This document shows, piece after piece, positions 14,799 to 25,017 of a DNA stretch of 46,808 nt. The stretch's first letter is position 1. Each line of letters starts with the position of its first letter. Made by a program: the position numbers and the translations under genes. The stretch spans positions 1-46,808 of the forward strand of contig JAUIGU010000032.1 in NCBI GenBank assembly GCA_030432595.1, in the 5' to 3' direction. The DNA comes from Phycisphaerae bacterium. GTDB lineage: Bacteria > Planctomycetota > Phycisphaerae > Phycisphaerales > Phycisphaeraceae. The notes below the pieces were generated by a model. The model saw only the letters and a list, made by a program, of their open reading frames with translations. It was not told where the DNA came from and searched no databases.

Positions 14799-16430
14799 TC
14801 AGCCGTGCGTCCACCGCGCCCGGTTCCGCGCGTACCAGACGCGCAGCGTGGCGATCGCTTCGAGTTGGGTGTCACGTTCGACCCACAGCGGGAACCGCGG
14901 CGCGTCGGCCGGCATGAGCGCGTCGAGCACCCAGGCGAAGCGGTGGTGGTCGAGCAGGGTGATGAGCTCGTCGTCGGAGAGGCCGAAGGGCCCGAGCACG
15001 TGGTCCCAGCCGGCGCGGTGTTTCATTGCGAGCAGGGCGGTCAGGATCTGCGGGTGGGGCAGGCCGTCTCGCTGAAGCATGGTGGCGAAGTCGGTGGGCC
15101 GATCGGGATCGACGCCGTGCCAGAGGCGGATCAGCGCCGCGACGCCGGGGTCGGGGTCGGGGTGCGGGTCTTCCAGCCGGGTCCAGGCGTCGGGGTGTGG
15201 GCGCAGCCACGCCGCGGGCGTGGCCATCGGGTCGGCGCCGCGGGCCAGCAGCACCAGCAGCACGCCGGCCCGGCGGTTTACCGGGTCGATGTCGGTGATC
15301 AGCGTGGCCGCGCGGTCGATCAGGGCCGGGGGTGCTTCGCGCTCGAGCGACATCACCGCGGCCAGGGCCGCGAGCCACGGGTCATCGACGGCGAGCAATT
15401 CCGCCATGGCTTCGTCGGTCGTCGGAAAGCCGATCGGTAACGCGAGGATGCGCTGCAGGATCGGCCAAGACGCCGACGGCAAATCGTCGGAGTGGTACGC
15501 GTCCGGATGCGACCGCTGGGATTCGATCCGGTAGAGCAGGGCAAGGCTTGGTTCCTCGGGCAAGTCTGTGTTCGGAGCGTGATCGATTCGATCCGGCACC
15601 ACGGTGTTGAACGGGGTTGGTTTCGAGGCCGCGCCTTCGTCTTCCGCAAGGTGTGCTTCCCAGGCTTGGGAGACCAACAGTGCGGCGCGCCGGATGTGCG
15701 GGTCGTTCGACTCCGTGAGGCCGGACACGAGCGACAGCGCTTCGCCGGTGGTGTCGGAGTGGTCCCAGCGTATGTCCCATCCGCCGATCTGAGTCTGCAA
15801 AACCGGCTCCGCCGCGTCGAGCAGCCGCATCAGCGCGAACCGCTGGAGCGCGGGGTCGGGGTCGTGGGCGTAGAGGCCGATCCAACGCAGCCAAAGGTCG
15901 GGGGCGACGTTTCCCCGCCGCCACAGGCCGACCTCGTCCGCAACGGCGACCAGGTCGAGAAACGTCGGATCACTGACGGGGACGGTAAAGCGTGCCGCGA
16001 GCGCTTCGGAGAACGGCCGGGACCAGCGGTCGTGTTCGATGACCACCGTCGCGAGATCGAGAAACGCCTCGTCTGGCGCGCCGGCGTACGCTTGGCAGAG
16101 CGCGACGTCGAAGTCATCGCCTGCCCACGGCAGGTCGGTTCGGCTCAGGGCCATGTACGTCTGCCCGGCCGACTCGAAAGGCAGGCCGGCGAGGCGGTCG
16201 ACGATCCGTTCGTAGACCTCGGGGTCCTCACGGGCGTGGTGGATCACCCAGTTAAGCGACGCCTCGCGACGTTGAATGTCCTGGCTGCTCAAGCCGGCAA
16301 TCTGCCAGCGGACGTAGACCGAAGGCAGCAGCCAGGCCGAGGCCAACAGCGCGGCGGTGAACGCGACGGTCAGCGTGATCGGCCAGCGGAACCAGCGCGA
16401 CGCGGGACGGGGGCGAGGCGGCGAAGACAT
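14799..16430 (-). CDS. Membrane-anchored protein of unknown function, possibly HEAT-like
   Basis: 543 residues with one N-terminal transmembrane segment (WPITLTVAFTAALLASAWLL) after a short basic, proline-rich cytoplasmic end; the remainder should be extracytoplasmic. The body is a series of amphipathic, alanine/leucine-rich helical units with repeated phrases such as DPALQRFALMRLLDAAEP and NDPHIRRAALLVSQAW, which suggests a HEAT/ARM-like solenoid. No catalytic motif seen. ATG at 16430 places the membrane anchor at the usual distance from the start. Lies 62 bp downstream of the oxidoreductase fusion, same strand. Confidence 0.65.
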   Translation of the reverse strand: MSSPPRPRPASRWFRWPITLTVAFTAALLASAWLLPSVYVRWQIAGLSSQDIQRREASLNWVIHHAREDPEVYERIVDRLAGLPFESAGQTYMALSRTDLPWAGDDFDVALCQAYAGAPDEAFLDLATVVIEHDRWSRPFSEALAARFTVPVSDPTFLDLVAVADEVGLWRRGNVAPDLWLRWIGLYAHDPDPALQRFALMRLLDAAEPVLQTQIGGWDIRWDHSDTTGEALSLVSGLTESNDPHIRRAALLVSQAWEAHLAEDEGAASKPTPFNTVVPDRIDHAPNTDLPEEPSLALLYRIESQRSHPDAYHSDDLPSASWPILQRILALPIGFPTTDEAMAELLAVDDPWLAALAAVMSLEREAPPALIDRAATLITDIDPVNRRAGVLLVLLARGADPMATPAAWLRPHPDAWTRLEDPHPDPDPGVAALIRLWHGVDPDRPTDFATMLQRDGLPHPQILTALLAMKHRAGWDHVLGPFGLSDDELITLLDHHRFAWVLDALMPADAPRFPLWVERDTQLEAIATLRVWYARNRARWTHG

Positions 16431-16492
16431 GGGCCCGCGTCTATACGCCAGACCCGGCGTGAAGTTCAAACGGCTCCGGCCACGCGGCCGGC

Positions 16493-18520
16493 TCAACCCG
16501 TCGGCGACCCCGCCCGCAAATCCAGGTACGCCAACTCCGCGTCGGACAGTTCAACCCCCAGCGCCGGCATCGAGGTCGCGGTTTCGTGGACCTTGCGGGG
16601 GCCGATCAGGGCGAAGGACGGGAACGGTTGGGCGAGCACGTAGGCGGCGGCGATGTTGATTGCGGTGACGCCCTTGGCGTCGGCCAGTTCGAAGGCGCGT
16701 TCGCGGCGTTGCCGGTTGTCGTCGTCGTCGAAGGGGGCTTCGGCGTCCCAGGGGCCGGCCTGGCCGGTCGCGGCGTGGGACAGGAAGTAGCCGCGGGCCT
16801 GGCTGGACCACGCGAAGTTCGCCAGGCCGCGCTCGGTCAGGAACGCGACGCTCTCGGGGTCGGACGCGGCGATGCAGCCGGACCAGACCGGCCGGACCAT
16901 CCGCGCGAGCGAGAAGTTGTTGCTCACGACGGTCATCTTCCGCTTGCCGTTCTTCTCGGCGTAGTCGTTGGCCTCGGCGACGCGCTGCATGGACCAGTTG
17001 CTCCCGCCGAACGCGCCGATCAGGCCTTTCTCGGCTTGTTCATGCATCACGTCGATGAACTCGCCGGCGGGGACGTCCGCGTTGTCGCGGTGCAGCAGGT
17101 ACACCTCGGCACGGTCGGTCTGCAGACGGTCGAGCGACTCGGCGAGCTGCTTGGGCATGAACTCAGGCGTGTTCCACGGCGTGTGGCAGCCTTTGCAGAT
17201 GATCGCGGCCTGGTCGCGCACGCCGCGCGACTTGATCCACTGGCCGAGCAGGCGTTCCATCGTGCCGCCGAAGTAGAGGTGCGCGGTGTCGAACGCGTTG
17301 CCGCCGCGCTGCCAGAAGTCGTCGAACATGACCGCGGCGTGCGGGAAGGTGGTCTGGTTGTCGCAGCCCATGACGAGCTTGGAGATGTCCTTATCGCAGC
17401 CGGCGACCCGGCCGTAGGTCATCGGCGCGTCGTCCAGGCGTTGGAGCGGGTCGCCCGACACCGGGACCCGGAAGCCTTCCGGGGTTTCGCAGGGGTATTG
17501 CAGCTTGATCTCGTGTCGCCAGGCGTCGAGCGCGGCGAGTTGCCCCAGCGAGTCGTCCCACGACATGCGCGGCGACTCTTTCAAGCCTTGCGCGATGCAC
17601 TCGGCAGCGTGCAGCGCTTCGTAGCCGAACGCGGTAAAGGCGGAGGGGCAATCGATGGTTTCGGTCTTGCCCTGGGCCGAGACTTCGATCTTGCCGTCCT
17701 GCGGGTGGGTGCGGTCGTTGAGCCAAGGGTCGGGCACGACGATGCGTCCCGCCGAGCCGACGATCACCGCGCGGTTGTCGAGCGTCGCGCGGACCGCGGT
17801 GGACACCTCGGCGACGACGCCGTTCTCGAACTTCAGCGTCGCGGCGGTCCACTCGTCGACGCCGGTTTCGCCGAGTTGGCCGACGGCCTTGACCTGCTGC
17901 GGGTTTTCAAACGCCTTGCCCATCGAGGCCCCGACGACACGCCGGACCCACTGCATCGGGTAGCACCCGACGTCGAGGATGCCGCCGCCGCCCAGCTCGG
18001 CCGCGAAGTTCCGGCTGTCGGGGTTGATCGTGTCGCCGCCGCCGTAACCGAAGGAACAGGTGATGAACCGCACGCCGCCGATCACGCCGCGCTCGATCAG
18101 TTCACAAACCTTGTCGGTCTGCGGGAAGCAGCGGTCCTTGAAGGCCTCCATGAAGAACACGTCGTGCTCGCGGGCGGCCTCGACCATGGCCATGACCTCG
18201 GCGTGGTTCATGCCGGCAGGTTTTTCGACGAAAATGTGCTTGCCCGCGCGGGCGGCGCGGACGGCCCACTTGGCGTGCATCGGGTGCGGGTTGGCGATGT
18301 AGACCGCGTCGACGTTGCCGTCGGCGAGCAGGGCGTCGTAGCCGGTGTGGATCGTCACGTCGCCAAGCTTCATCTCGTCGGCGAAGGCTTTGGCGCGGTC
18401 GGCCGAGCGGCTGCCCAGCGCGACGATCTTCCCCGCGTTGGCTTGTTGCACGCCCAGCGCGAAGGCCTTGGCGATGTTCCCGGGGGCAAGGATGCCCCAT
18501 TTCACGTCGGATGCTTGCAT
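16493..18520 (-). CDS. Two-domain oxidoreductase: Gfo/Idh/MocA fused to aldo/keto reductase
   Basis: 675 residues. Residues about 5-360 are a Gfo/Idh/MocA NAD(P)-dependent dehydrogenase: Rossmann start KWGILAPGNIAKAF, the conserved EKPAGMN lysine-proline motif near residue 97, and GGGGILDVGCYPMQW with the catalytic-domain GxxxDxGxY/H signature. Residues about 370-675 are an aldo/keto reductase barrel: NAFDTAHLYFGGTMERLLG (Asp and Tyr), IICKGCH (Lys) and VYLLHRDN (His) supply the catalytic tetrad, and IGPRKVHET is the NADP-binding end. Both halves look complete, so two linked redox steps on a sugar or polyol derivative are plausible. ATG at 18520 starts exactly at the Rossmann strand. Confidence 0.88.
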   Translation of the reverse strand: MQASDVKWGILAPGNIAKAFALGVQQANAGKIVALGSRSADRAKAFADEMKLGDVTIHTGYDALLADGNVDAVYIANPHPMHAKWAVRAARAGKHIFVEKPAGMNHAEVMAMVEAAREHDVFFMEAFKDRCFPQTDKVCELIERGVIGGVRFITCSFGYGGGDTINPDSRNFAAELGGGGILDVGCYPMQWVRRVVGASMGKAFENPQQVKAVGQLGETGVDEWTAATLKFENGVVAEVSTAVRATLDNRAVIVGSAGRIVVPDPWLNDRTHPQDGKIEVSAQGKTETIDCPSAFTAFGYEALHAAECIAQGLKESPRMSWDDSLGQLAALDAWRHEIKLQYPCETPEGFRVPVSGDPLQRLDDAPMTYGRVAGCDKDISKLVMGCDNQTTFPHAAVMFDDFWQRGGNAFDTAHLYFGGTMERLLGQWIKSRGVRDQAAIICKGCHTPWNTPEFMPKQLAESLDRLQTDRAEVYLLHRDNADVPAGEFIDVMHEQAEKGLIGAFGGSNWSMQRVAEANDYAEKNGKRKMTVVSNNFSLARMVRPVWSGCIAASDPESVAFLTERGLANFAWSSQARGYFLSHAATGQAGPWDAEAPFDDDDNRQRRERAFELADAKGVTAINIAAAYVLAQPFPSFALIGPRKVHETATSMPALGVELSDAELAYLDLRAGSPTG

Positions 18521-18685
18521 GGTTTGACTCGTGTTGAGGGGGAGAATGCCGGAAGCGAGCGCAAAGCGTAGCGAAAGAAAAAGCCCCGGTGGGGCCGGGG
18601 CTCGGAGAAAGTTGTGCAAACAGGTGTCGTGGGTTCATCGCGGTCGGGTTGTCCGCCCCGAACCCCGAACCCCAGACCCCAATGC

Positions 18686-20185
<1,500 letters not shown>

Positions 20186-20208
20186 TCATCGTTTTTCGTG
20201 CCCGAAGG

Positions 20209-21141
20209 TCAAGCCGCCGCCCGCTGGCATCGCGATAACAACCCAAGTCCCGCGAGCGCCAGCACCGCCGCACTCCCCGGCTCGGGCACCCCCGAAAGTT
20301 CCGCGAACCCGCCGTAATTTGGCGCGCCCGTGCTCCCCCAGTTCTGAAGCACGCGGTCCAGCTCGGTCTGCTCGACCTGCCCGACGTTGTCGTTGTCGTT
20401 CACCCACCAGGCCGGGAGCCCGGTCACGCCCGTGTCATCGCCCCAGTTCTGGAGCACCAGGTCCAGATCTCCCTGTTCGACCTGCCCGCTGCCGTTGTAG
20501 TCGCCGGTCACTCCGCCTGCGCCGATGAACGTCACCACCGCGTCCAGCGAGGTCGTCCCGATGGCCCCGGCGCTCAGGCCCGTGTTGCCGAACAGTGTGT
20601 AAAGGCCTGGCTCGACCACCACCGACTGGCCGAAGGGTCCCGTCGCGATGCCTGCCACATCGATCAGCGGGATGTCGTCGCCGGGTACACGTTCCAACAA
20701 CGCCACCGAGAAACCCTGGGGAACCGACCCCGACGTCACCGCCACGCCCGACCCCGCGATGGTGATGGTCGTCGGCTGGACTAGCTCGAAGTCCATATCA
20801 AACGTCGTCGTCGAGATCGAGCTGCCTTGGTTGGCCGTCGCCGTCAGGTTCAGGTCCACCTGCGTCGCGGCGACCACCGCGGTGTGCGTGGCCTCGACGC
20901 GGTCGCCCTCGTTGTTGGTGACCACCTCGGTGTTGTCGTAGGCGTGCAGCCCCGCCCGCGGATCGGTCACCCGCACGAATCCCGAGCCCGGCACGACCTG
21001 GACAAAACGATGCTGCGTGCTGGCGTTCACGATCACCGCCCCGGCCGGACGCTCCGCCAAACCCAACCCAAGCCCCATGAGCAACGCCGCACCCCGCACT
21101 CCAACCCGGCCCCCGTTCCACCAATCCGCAAGTCGTCTCAT
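20209..21141 (-). CDS. PEP-CTERM protein with dockerin-like repeats (paralog 1)
   Basis: 310-residue exported protein. Signal peptide at residues 10-35 (ALLMGLGLGLAERPAGA), then a beta-rich region of unknown fold (about 36-195). Around residue 208 begin two EF-hand-like dockerin segments: DYNGSGQVEQGDLDLVL and, about 35 residues later, DNVGQVEQTELDRVL, each followed by QNWG. The C-terminus has VPEPGSAAVLALAGLGLL and a short basic tail, a PEP-CTERM exosortase sorting signal. ATG at 21141 has GGAGAAAG upstream. Its last 110 residues are nearly identical to the next gene's. Probably a cell-surface or matrix protein. Confidence 0.82.
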   Translation of the reverse strand: MRRLADWWNGGRVGVRGAALLMGLGLGLAERPAGAVIVNASTQHRFVQVVPGSGFVRVTDPRAGLHAYDNTEVVTNNEGDRVEATHTAVVAATQVDLNLTATANQGSSISTTTFDMDFELVQPTTITIAGSGVAVTSGSVPQGFSVALLERVPGDDIPLIDVAGIATGPFGQSVVVEPGLYTLFGNTGLSAGAIGTTSLDAVVTFIGAGGVTGDYNGSGQVEQGDLDLVLQNWGDDTGVTGLPAWWVNDNDNVGQVEQTELDRVLQNWGSTGAPNYGGFAELSGVPEPGSAAVLALAGLGLLSRCQRAAA

Positions 21142-21198
21142 CGCAACTTTCTCCTGGGCCGCATCGCGGCACGAAGCATACCCGGCCACTTCGTTTCA

Positions 21199-21218
21199 CC
21201 AAGCGATTTCCCAGCTTC
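21199..21218 (-). promoter_or_regulatory. Conserved 20-bp motif upstream of PEP-CTERM paralog 1
   Basis: On the minus strand GAAGCTGGGAAATCGCTTGG, 58 bases before the start codon. It matches 18 of 20 bases of the motif at 22219-22238, which is 64 bases before the paralog. The TGG-N8-TTGG spacing loosely recalls a sigma-54 promoter, but the -12 GC is missing. Confidence 0.5.
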
Positions 21219-22155
21219 ACACACGCCACACCACGCGCCGCCGACCGAGCAAGCCCAACGCCGCCAGCACCGCGACGCCCGCCGGCTCGGGGACCCCCGG
21301 AAGTTCCGTGAACCCGCCGAAGTTTGGCGCACCCGTGCTGCCCCAGTTCTGAAGCACGCGGTCCAGCTCGGTCTGCTCGACCTGCCCGACGTTGTCCTTG
21401 TCGTTAATCCACCCGGCCGGGAGCCCGGTCACGCCGGTATCCACGCCCCAATTCTGCAGCACCAGGTCCAAGTCTCCCTGCTCCACCTGCCCGCTGCCGT
21501 TGTAGTCGCCGGTTACACCGGTCAGCGCGGTGAAGATCGCGTTGAGGTCGAACGACGCGGTGCCCTCGCGGACGATGTAGGTGTTGCCGTTGCGCTGGGT
21601 GTTCTGGTTCGCGTTGAGTACGAACGAGTACTGCCCCGGCTCGAGCTGGAACGCCCCCCCCAGGGCGCTGCTCTGGTCGTTGTTGAGCGAGACGCTGTCG
21701 AGGCTGCCGCCCGGGCCGTTGAGACCGAACGCGGCAAAGGCGAACTGCCCCGCCCCGACCGCGAGGTTGCCGGTGTAGGACACCTGGGCCGGCTGAGCGA
21801 GGGTGAACCGGAGGGTGTTCCGCGTGTTGGCCGAGGCCGTCTCGCCGTTGTTGGTGCTGAAGGAGAGCTGGCCGTCCACCAGGATCTGCGTCGGGTTGAT
21901 CGTCGTGTCGACCGACACCTCGGCCTCGCTGACGCCGATCTGCCCGACGGCGGTCAACTCCGTGACGCCGAACCCGAACGCGGTGCTGTCGAGCAGGTCG
22001 CGGTCCTGGATCGGCGGCGTGCCCGCGTTCGGCGACGGCATGATCGCGCTCGCCTCGTGGCGATACTCCAGCCGCGGCGAGACCAGCACGGCCGACGCGG
22101 GGGCAGCCGAGGTGGTCGCGAGAATCGTCAAACAGATGAAGCGTGACATGGACAT
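21217..22155 (-). CDS. PEP-CTERM protein with dockerin-like repeats (paralog 2)
   Basis: 312-residue exported protein in tandem with paralog 1. Signal peptide (FICLTILATTSAAPASA), an unrelated beta-rich N-terminal region, then the same pair of dockerin-like segments (DYNGSGQVEQGDLDLVL; DNVGQVEQTELDRVL) and the tail VPEPAGVAVLAALGLLGRRR, a PEP-CTERM signal with its arginine cluster. ATG at 22155 has GGAGAAAG upstream; ATG at 22149 is an alternative. Near-identical 3' halves with different 5' halves suggest domain shuffling or gene conversion. Confidence 0.82.
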   Translation of the reverse strand: MSMSRFICLTILATTSAAPASAVLVSPRLEYRHEASAIMPSPNAGTPPIQDRDLLDSTAFGFGVTELTAVGQIGVSEAEVSVDTTINPTQILVDGQLSFSTNNGETASANTRNTLRFTLAQPAQVSYTGNLAVGAGQFAFAAFGLNGPGGSLDSVSLNNDQSSALGGAFQLEPGQYSFVLNANQNTQRNGNTYIVREGTASFDLNAIFTALTGVTGDYNGSGQVEQGDLDLVLQNWGVDTGVTGLPAGWINDKDNVGQVEQTELDRVLQNWGSTGAPNFGGFTELPGVPEPAGVAVLAALGLLGRRRVVWRV

Positions 22156-22218
22156 CGACACGGGGCTTTCTCCGGCTGCGGCAAAGACACGCCAACCTAA
22201 CGGAGACGGGCCGGCAAA

Positions 22219-22238
22219 CCAAACGTTTTCCCAGCTTC
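22219..22238 (-). promoter_or_regulatory. Conserved 20-bp motif upstream of PEP-CTERM paralog 2
   Basis: Minus-strand GAAGCTGGGAAAACGTTTGG, partner of 21199-21218. The surrounding 250-bp gap to the GH16 gene otherwise shows nothing I can support. Confidence 0.5.
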
Positions 22239-22406
22239 CCACGCGGGCACCCGTGTCCGCGCCGATTCCTGTGCACGACGCCAAGCTCGCCGCGCAGGCG
22301 TTGTTCGGAGCGTTGGATCGCCGGCCAAGCGGATTGGGGGCGACACGCCTGGCGGCGCGAATGCTGGCGGGTTCGGTCGACGCGCAGTGAACTTGATGAT
22401 TGCGCG

Positions 22407-23465
22407 TTACGACGGTGGGTCCGAGGGTTTCTCGGCCGAGGTTTCGGTCGACGCCTGGCTTGGGCCGTGATCGTTTTGGGCGACCACGACGTACCGCGTC
22501 CCCGGCTTCGTTGAGTTTACGTCGGTAAACGTCGAGCCGAACGCGCCGGCGGCGATCTCCTCAAACGGCGCGTCCGGCCCGTCGGCGCGCTGGACCGTGT
22601 AGCGGGTCGCGGCGGGGGTGTCGGGTGGGGCGGTCCATTTGAGGACGGTGCCGTGTTCTTCGATGGTGGCGGTCAGGTCGGTGGGCGCGACGGGCTGGTC
22701 GGTTGGCGCGTGCTGGTACCAGCGGAAGTAATCGATGGTGTAGTAGTTGGGGAAGCCGGTGCCGTCGCCGTCGTCGCAGCTCGTGCCGTTGCTGAGGATG
22801 ACGTACATGGCCTGGGCCGGCACGTCGGGGTCTTCGACGTCGTGCTTGAGTTGGCCGTCGATGTAGTAGCGGACCCGACCGGGCGACCACTCGAAGCCGT
22901 AGACGTGCCAGTCGGTGAAGTCGATGGGCTCGCCGTCTTCGCCGCCGTCTTTGCGGGTGTGGGTGGTGGTCCACTGCCGGGCCTCGTCGAAGAGGGCGTG
23001 GGTCATGTAGCCCCGTGGTTCGCCGCGGTACTCGGCGATGTCGAACTCGGGCGGCCAGCCTTCGCGGAGCATCCACCACGCGGGCCAGGCGCCGCGGTGG
23101 TCGGGGTACTTCGCGCGGATCTCGAGGTAGCCGTAGGTCAGCCAGGTCCTGCTCCACGCCCAGCCGGAGGTGTACTTGAACTCTTTGCCGGAGGGCCCGA
23201 CGACCGGCCCGAGGCGCGAACGGTTCACGAGGTGCCCGTCTTGAAGGTACGTGTCCTCGGCGGGGATGAGCGTGCACGAGCTCTGCGCTTCGGAACCCCA
23301 CGGCGTCGAGCCGGAGCCCCACTTAGTGGCGTCGAGCTGCTCGCCGTCAAACTCGTCGGACCAGACGAGGACCCAGTCGGAGTCGGCGGGGGGTTCGGCG
23401 AAGGCGGGATTCAACGCCGAAATGATGACCGAACCGATCGCGGTGATAGCCAGTTTGTTCTTCAT
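22407..23465 (-). CDS. Secreted glycoside hydrolase family 16 with fibronectin type III domain
   Basis: 352 residues. Signal peptide to about residue 23 (AITAIGSVIISALNPAFA). Residues 30-260 form a GH16 jelly-roll: WVLVWSDEFDG at the start, SRTWLTYGYLEIRAKYP, and the catalytic motif EFDIAE at 140-145 (nucleophile Glu140, acid/base Glu145), then DWHVYGFEWSPG and IDYFRWYQ. Residues about 265-345 are a fibronectin type III-like domain (APTDLTATIEEHGTVLKW). GH16 enzymes cut beta-1,3/1,4-glucans, agarose, carrageenan or porphyran; the target is not clear here. ATG at 23465, with AGAGG 8 bases upstream, is preferred over GTG at 23474. No sorting tail, so likely released. Confidence 0.92.
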   Translation of the reverse strand: MKNKLAITAIGSVIISALNPAFAEPPADSDWVLVWSDEFDGEQLDATKWGSGSTPWGSEAQSSCTLIPAEDTYLQDGHLVNRSRLGPVVGPSGKEFKYTSGWAWSRTWLTYGYLEIRAKYPDHRGAWPAWWMLREGWPPEFDIAEYRGEPRGYMTHALFDEARQWTTTHTRKDGGEDGEPIDFTDWHVYGFEWSPGRVRYYIDGQLKHDVEDPDVPAQAMYVILSNGTSCDDGDGTGFPNYYTIDYFRWYQHAPTDQPVAPTDLTATIEEHGTVLKWTAPPDTPAATRYTVQRADGPDAPFEEIAAGAFGSTFTDVNSTKPGTRYVVVAQNDHGPSQASTETSAEKPSDPPS

Positions 23466-23537
23466 CAAGTTCACCTCTATGAACTTTGAGGGGTTCAGGC
23501 ACCAACGAGAGAGGAAATCTGATCTGTATTGGTTAGC

Positions 23538-24068
23538 TCATCGCCCTCGTCGTCGTGACCACCAATCCAGTAAGCGATCAATCAGACCTGGTGGCGAGAC
23601 CTGCCGAAGCCCGAGGCCTGGGTACTCTGAGTTTAGACGACGCACATCATCCGCACATTCGACCCCGATAAAACGTTGAAGTTCACGATCATTTTTCGGA
23701 GGGCGTCCGTGTTTCTCAAGAAAAAGCTCGGCCCACTGAATATCGCCACGAACATCTTCGTCCCACCAAGCGACATCGTACCAATCGGGCTTGATCCGTA
23801 TCTCCTGGTGGTAGATGTCTGCTTCGAAGTGCTGCGCGATCTCGATCCACAGGTCCGTGTTTCTTGAGTCCGGATACTCATGGAAGACTTCGCCTTCATG
23901 AAACATGAATCGACTTCCGCTAGTTTTATGTAGGGTGATCGCTTGGAGCCCATCTACAGGTTCCAATGCAACCAGATCGATGTGTGATTTGACAAAGAGA
24001 TTCCACGCATCGAGCTCTATCGGCGGTTGGCCGTCTGGTCTCTTGATTCGCACAGCATTCTCCAGCAC
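23538..24068 (-). CDS. Hypothetical protein in a lower-GC patch
   Basis: 176 residues, GTG start, acidic, tryptophan- and histidine-containing, without signal peptide or membrane segment. It shows no motif I know. Composition is more AT-rich than the flanking genes. It lies just beyond the trmL 3' remnant, so it may belong to the chromosome downstream of the original trmL or to the inserted material. Confidence 0.55.
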   Translation of the reverse strand: MLENAVRIKRPDGQPPIELDAWNLFVKSHIDLVALEPVDGLQAITLHKTSGSRFMFHEGEVFHEYPDSRNTDLWIEIAQHFEADIYHQEIRIKPDWYDVAWWDEDVRGDIQWAELFLEKHGRPPKNDRELQRFIGVECADDVRRLNSEYPGLGLRQVSPPGLIDRLLDWWSRRRGR

Positions 24069-24098
24069 TTTCGGATGTCACACATCGATTCTGGCGAC

Positions 24099-24211
24099 TC
24101 ACAAGTCGTCGAGATATTGGGCGGTGGCCGTCGCCAGCACGATCGCGACGGTGTTGGCGACGTTGAGGCTGCGGAAGTTGGGAGAGCCGTCGGCGGGGCC
24201 GGGCATGGGGA
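24099..24211 (-). pseudogene. 3' remnant of trmL
   Basis: On the minus strand this reads PMPGPADGSPNFRSLNV, then ANTVAIVLATATAQYLDDL and a stop: the C-terminal SPOUT knot region of TrmL without the rest of the gene. Bases 24139-24211 match 25055-25127 of the intact trmL at 70 of 73 positions; toward the stop codon similarity falls away. It begins 25 bases after the glycosyltransferase stop. Confidence 0.88.
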
Positions 24212-24236
24212 GGCAATGCGAACTTTCCCGTGTTGC

Positions 24237-25013
24237 TCACCCGCTGGGCTCGTAGTATGCCTTTGCCAAAACCGGATCCCGGACCGTGCTTCGGTGGAAC
24301 AAGGTCAGACGGAACGCGAGCTTGAGGTGCCACCACAGGCCCTTGTCGGCTCCCTTTCGGCCGGAGGTGTGAAACGGGTGCTGGTGGAGGATACGGAAGG
24401 TCTGGTTGCGGGTCTTCGCCAGCGCCTTGAGGCGTTGGACGAAGTCGAGTTCTTCAAAGACGTAGTGCTCGTCGGAGAACCCGCCGATCGTGTCAAACGC
24501 GTTCCGTCGGCAGAGGATGAACGCGCCCGGGCACCACTTGAAGGTTCGCATGCTGCGGTTCTTGCTGTGCCAAACAAGCTTGTACCAGCGTGGCCCGTCG
24601 ATGATCTTGATCGTGCTGCCGCAGCCGATGCATGTATGGTCCGAGAGAAGCGAGGCGACGTCCGCGATCAGTTCGGGCGGGGGCCAGGTGTCCGCGTCGA
24701 TGAAGAGCAGCCACTCCCCGGACGTGGCGGCCGCGCCAGTGTTGCGTGCCTGGGCGACGCGTCGGGTCGATTCATGTACGACGCGGCAACCGGTTTGTGC
24801 GGCGACTCGTGCGGTATCGTCCTCCGAGCCGTTGTCGCAGACCGTGATGTCGTAACCCGCAGCGAGTTCGGGGCAGGCCGCGAATGCCTGGCGGATTCTA
24901 TGGATGGTTTGCGCAATCTGAGCCGATTCGTTGAGTGCAGGGATGACGACCGAGACCGTGGGGGCATCGGTTACCGTGGAGGCCTCAGTTGCCTGGGCTT
25001 TCGTCCGTGTCAT
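24237..25013 (-). CDS. Family 2 glycosyltransferase
   Basis: 258-residue inverting GT-A glycosyltransferase. Family features: VSVVIPALNES at the start of the nucleotide-binding fold, VCDNGSEDDT, the metal-binding DADTW (D-x-D), CPGAFILCRRNAFDTIGGF and the EELDF motif that provides the catalytic acid region. No membrane segment, so cytoplasmic or peripheral. It starts 4 bases after the trmL stop, so probably co-transcribed, and is followed within 25 bases by a second copy of the trmL 3' end. This position suggests acquisition by recombination in the trmL 3' end. Confidence 0.9.
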   Translation of the reverse strand: MTRTKAQATEASTVTDAPTVSVVIPALNESAQIAQTIHRIRQAFAACPELAAGYDITVCDNGSEDDTARVAAQTGCRVVHESTRRVAQARNTGAAATSGEWLLFIDADTWPPPELIADVASLLSDHTCIGCGSTIKIIDGPRWYKLVWHSKNRSMRTFKWCPGAFILCRRNAFDTIGGFSDEHYVFEELDFVQRLKALAKTRNQTFRILHQHPFHTSGRKGADKGLWWHLKLAFRLTLFHRSTVRDPVLAKAYYEPSG

Positions 25014-25017
25014 GGCA

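Noticed and set aside
16586-18571. 661-codon plus-strand open frame
   Set aside because: Antisense shadow of the oxidoreductase fusion.
22240-22390. Protein-like plus-strand string ending GATRLAARMLAGSVDAQ before a stop
   Set aside because: Looks faintly like a gene C-terminus and could be a remnant, but it has no start, no recognised family and no duplicated partner in the window.
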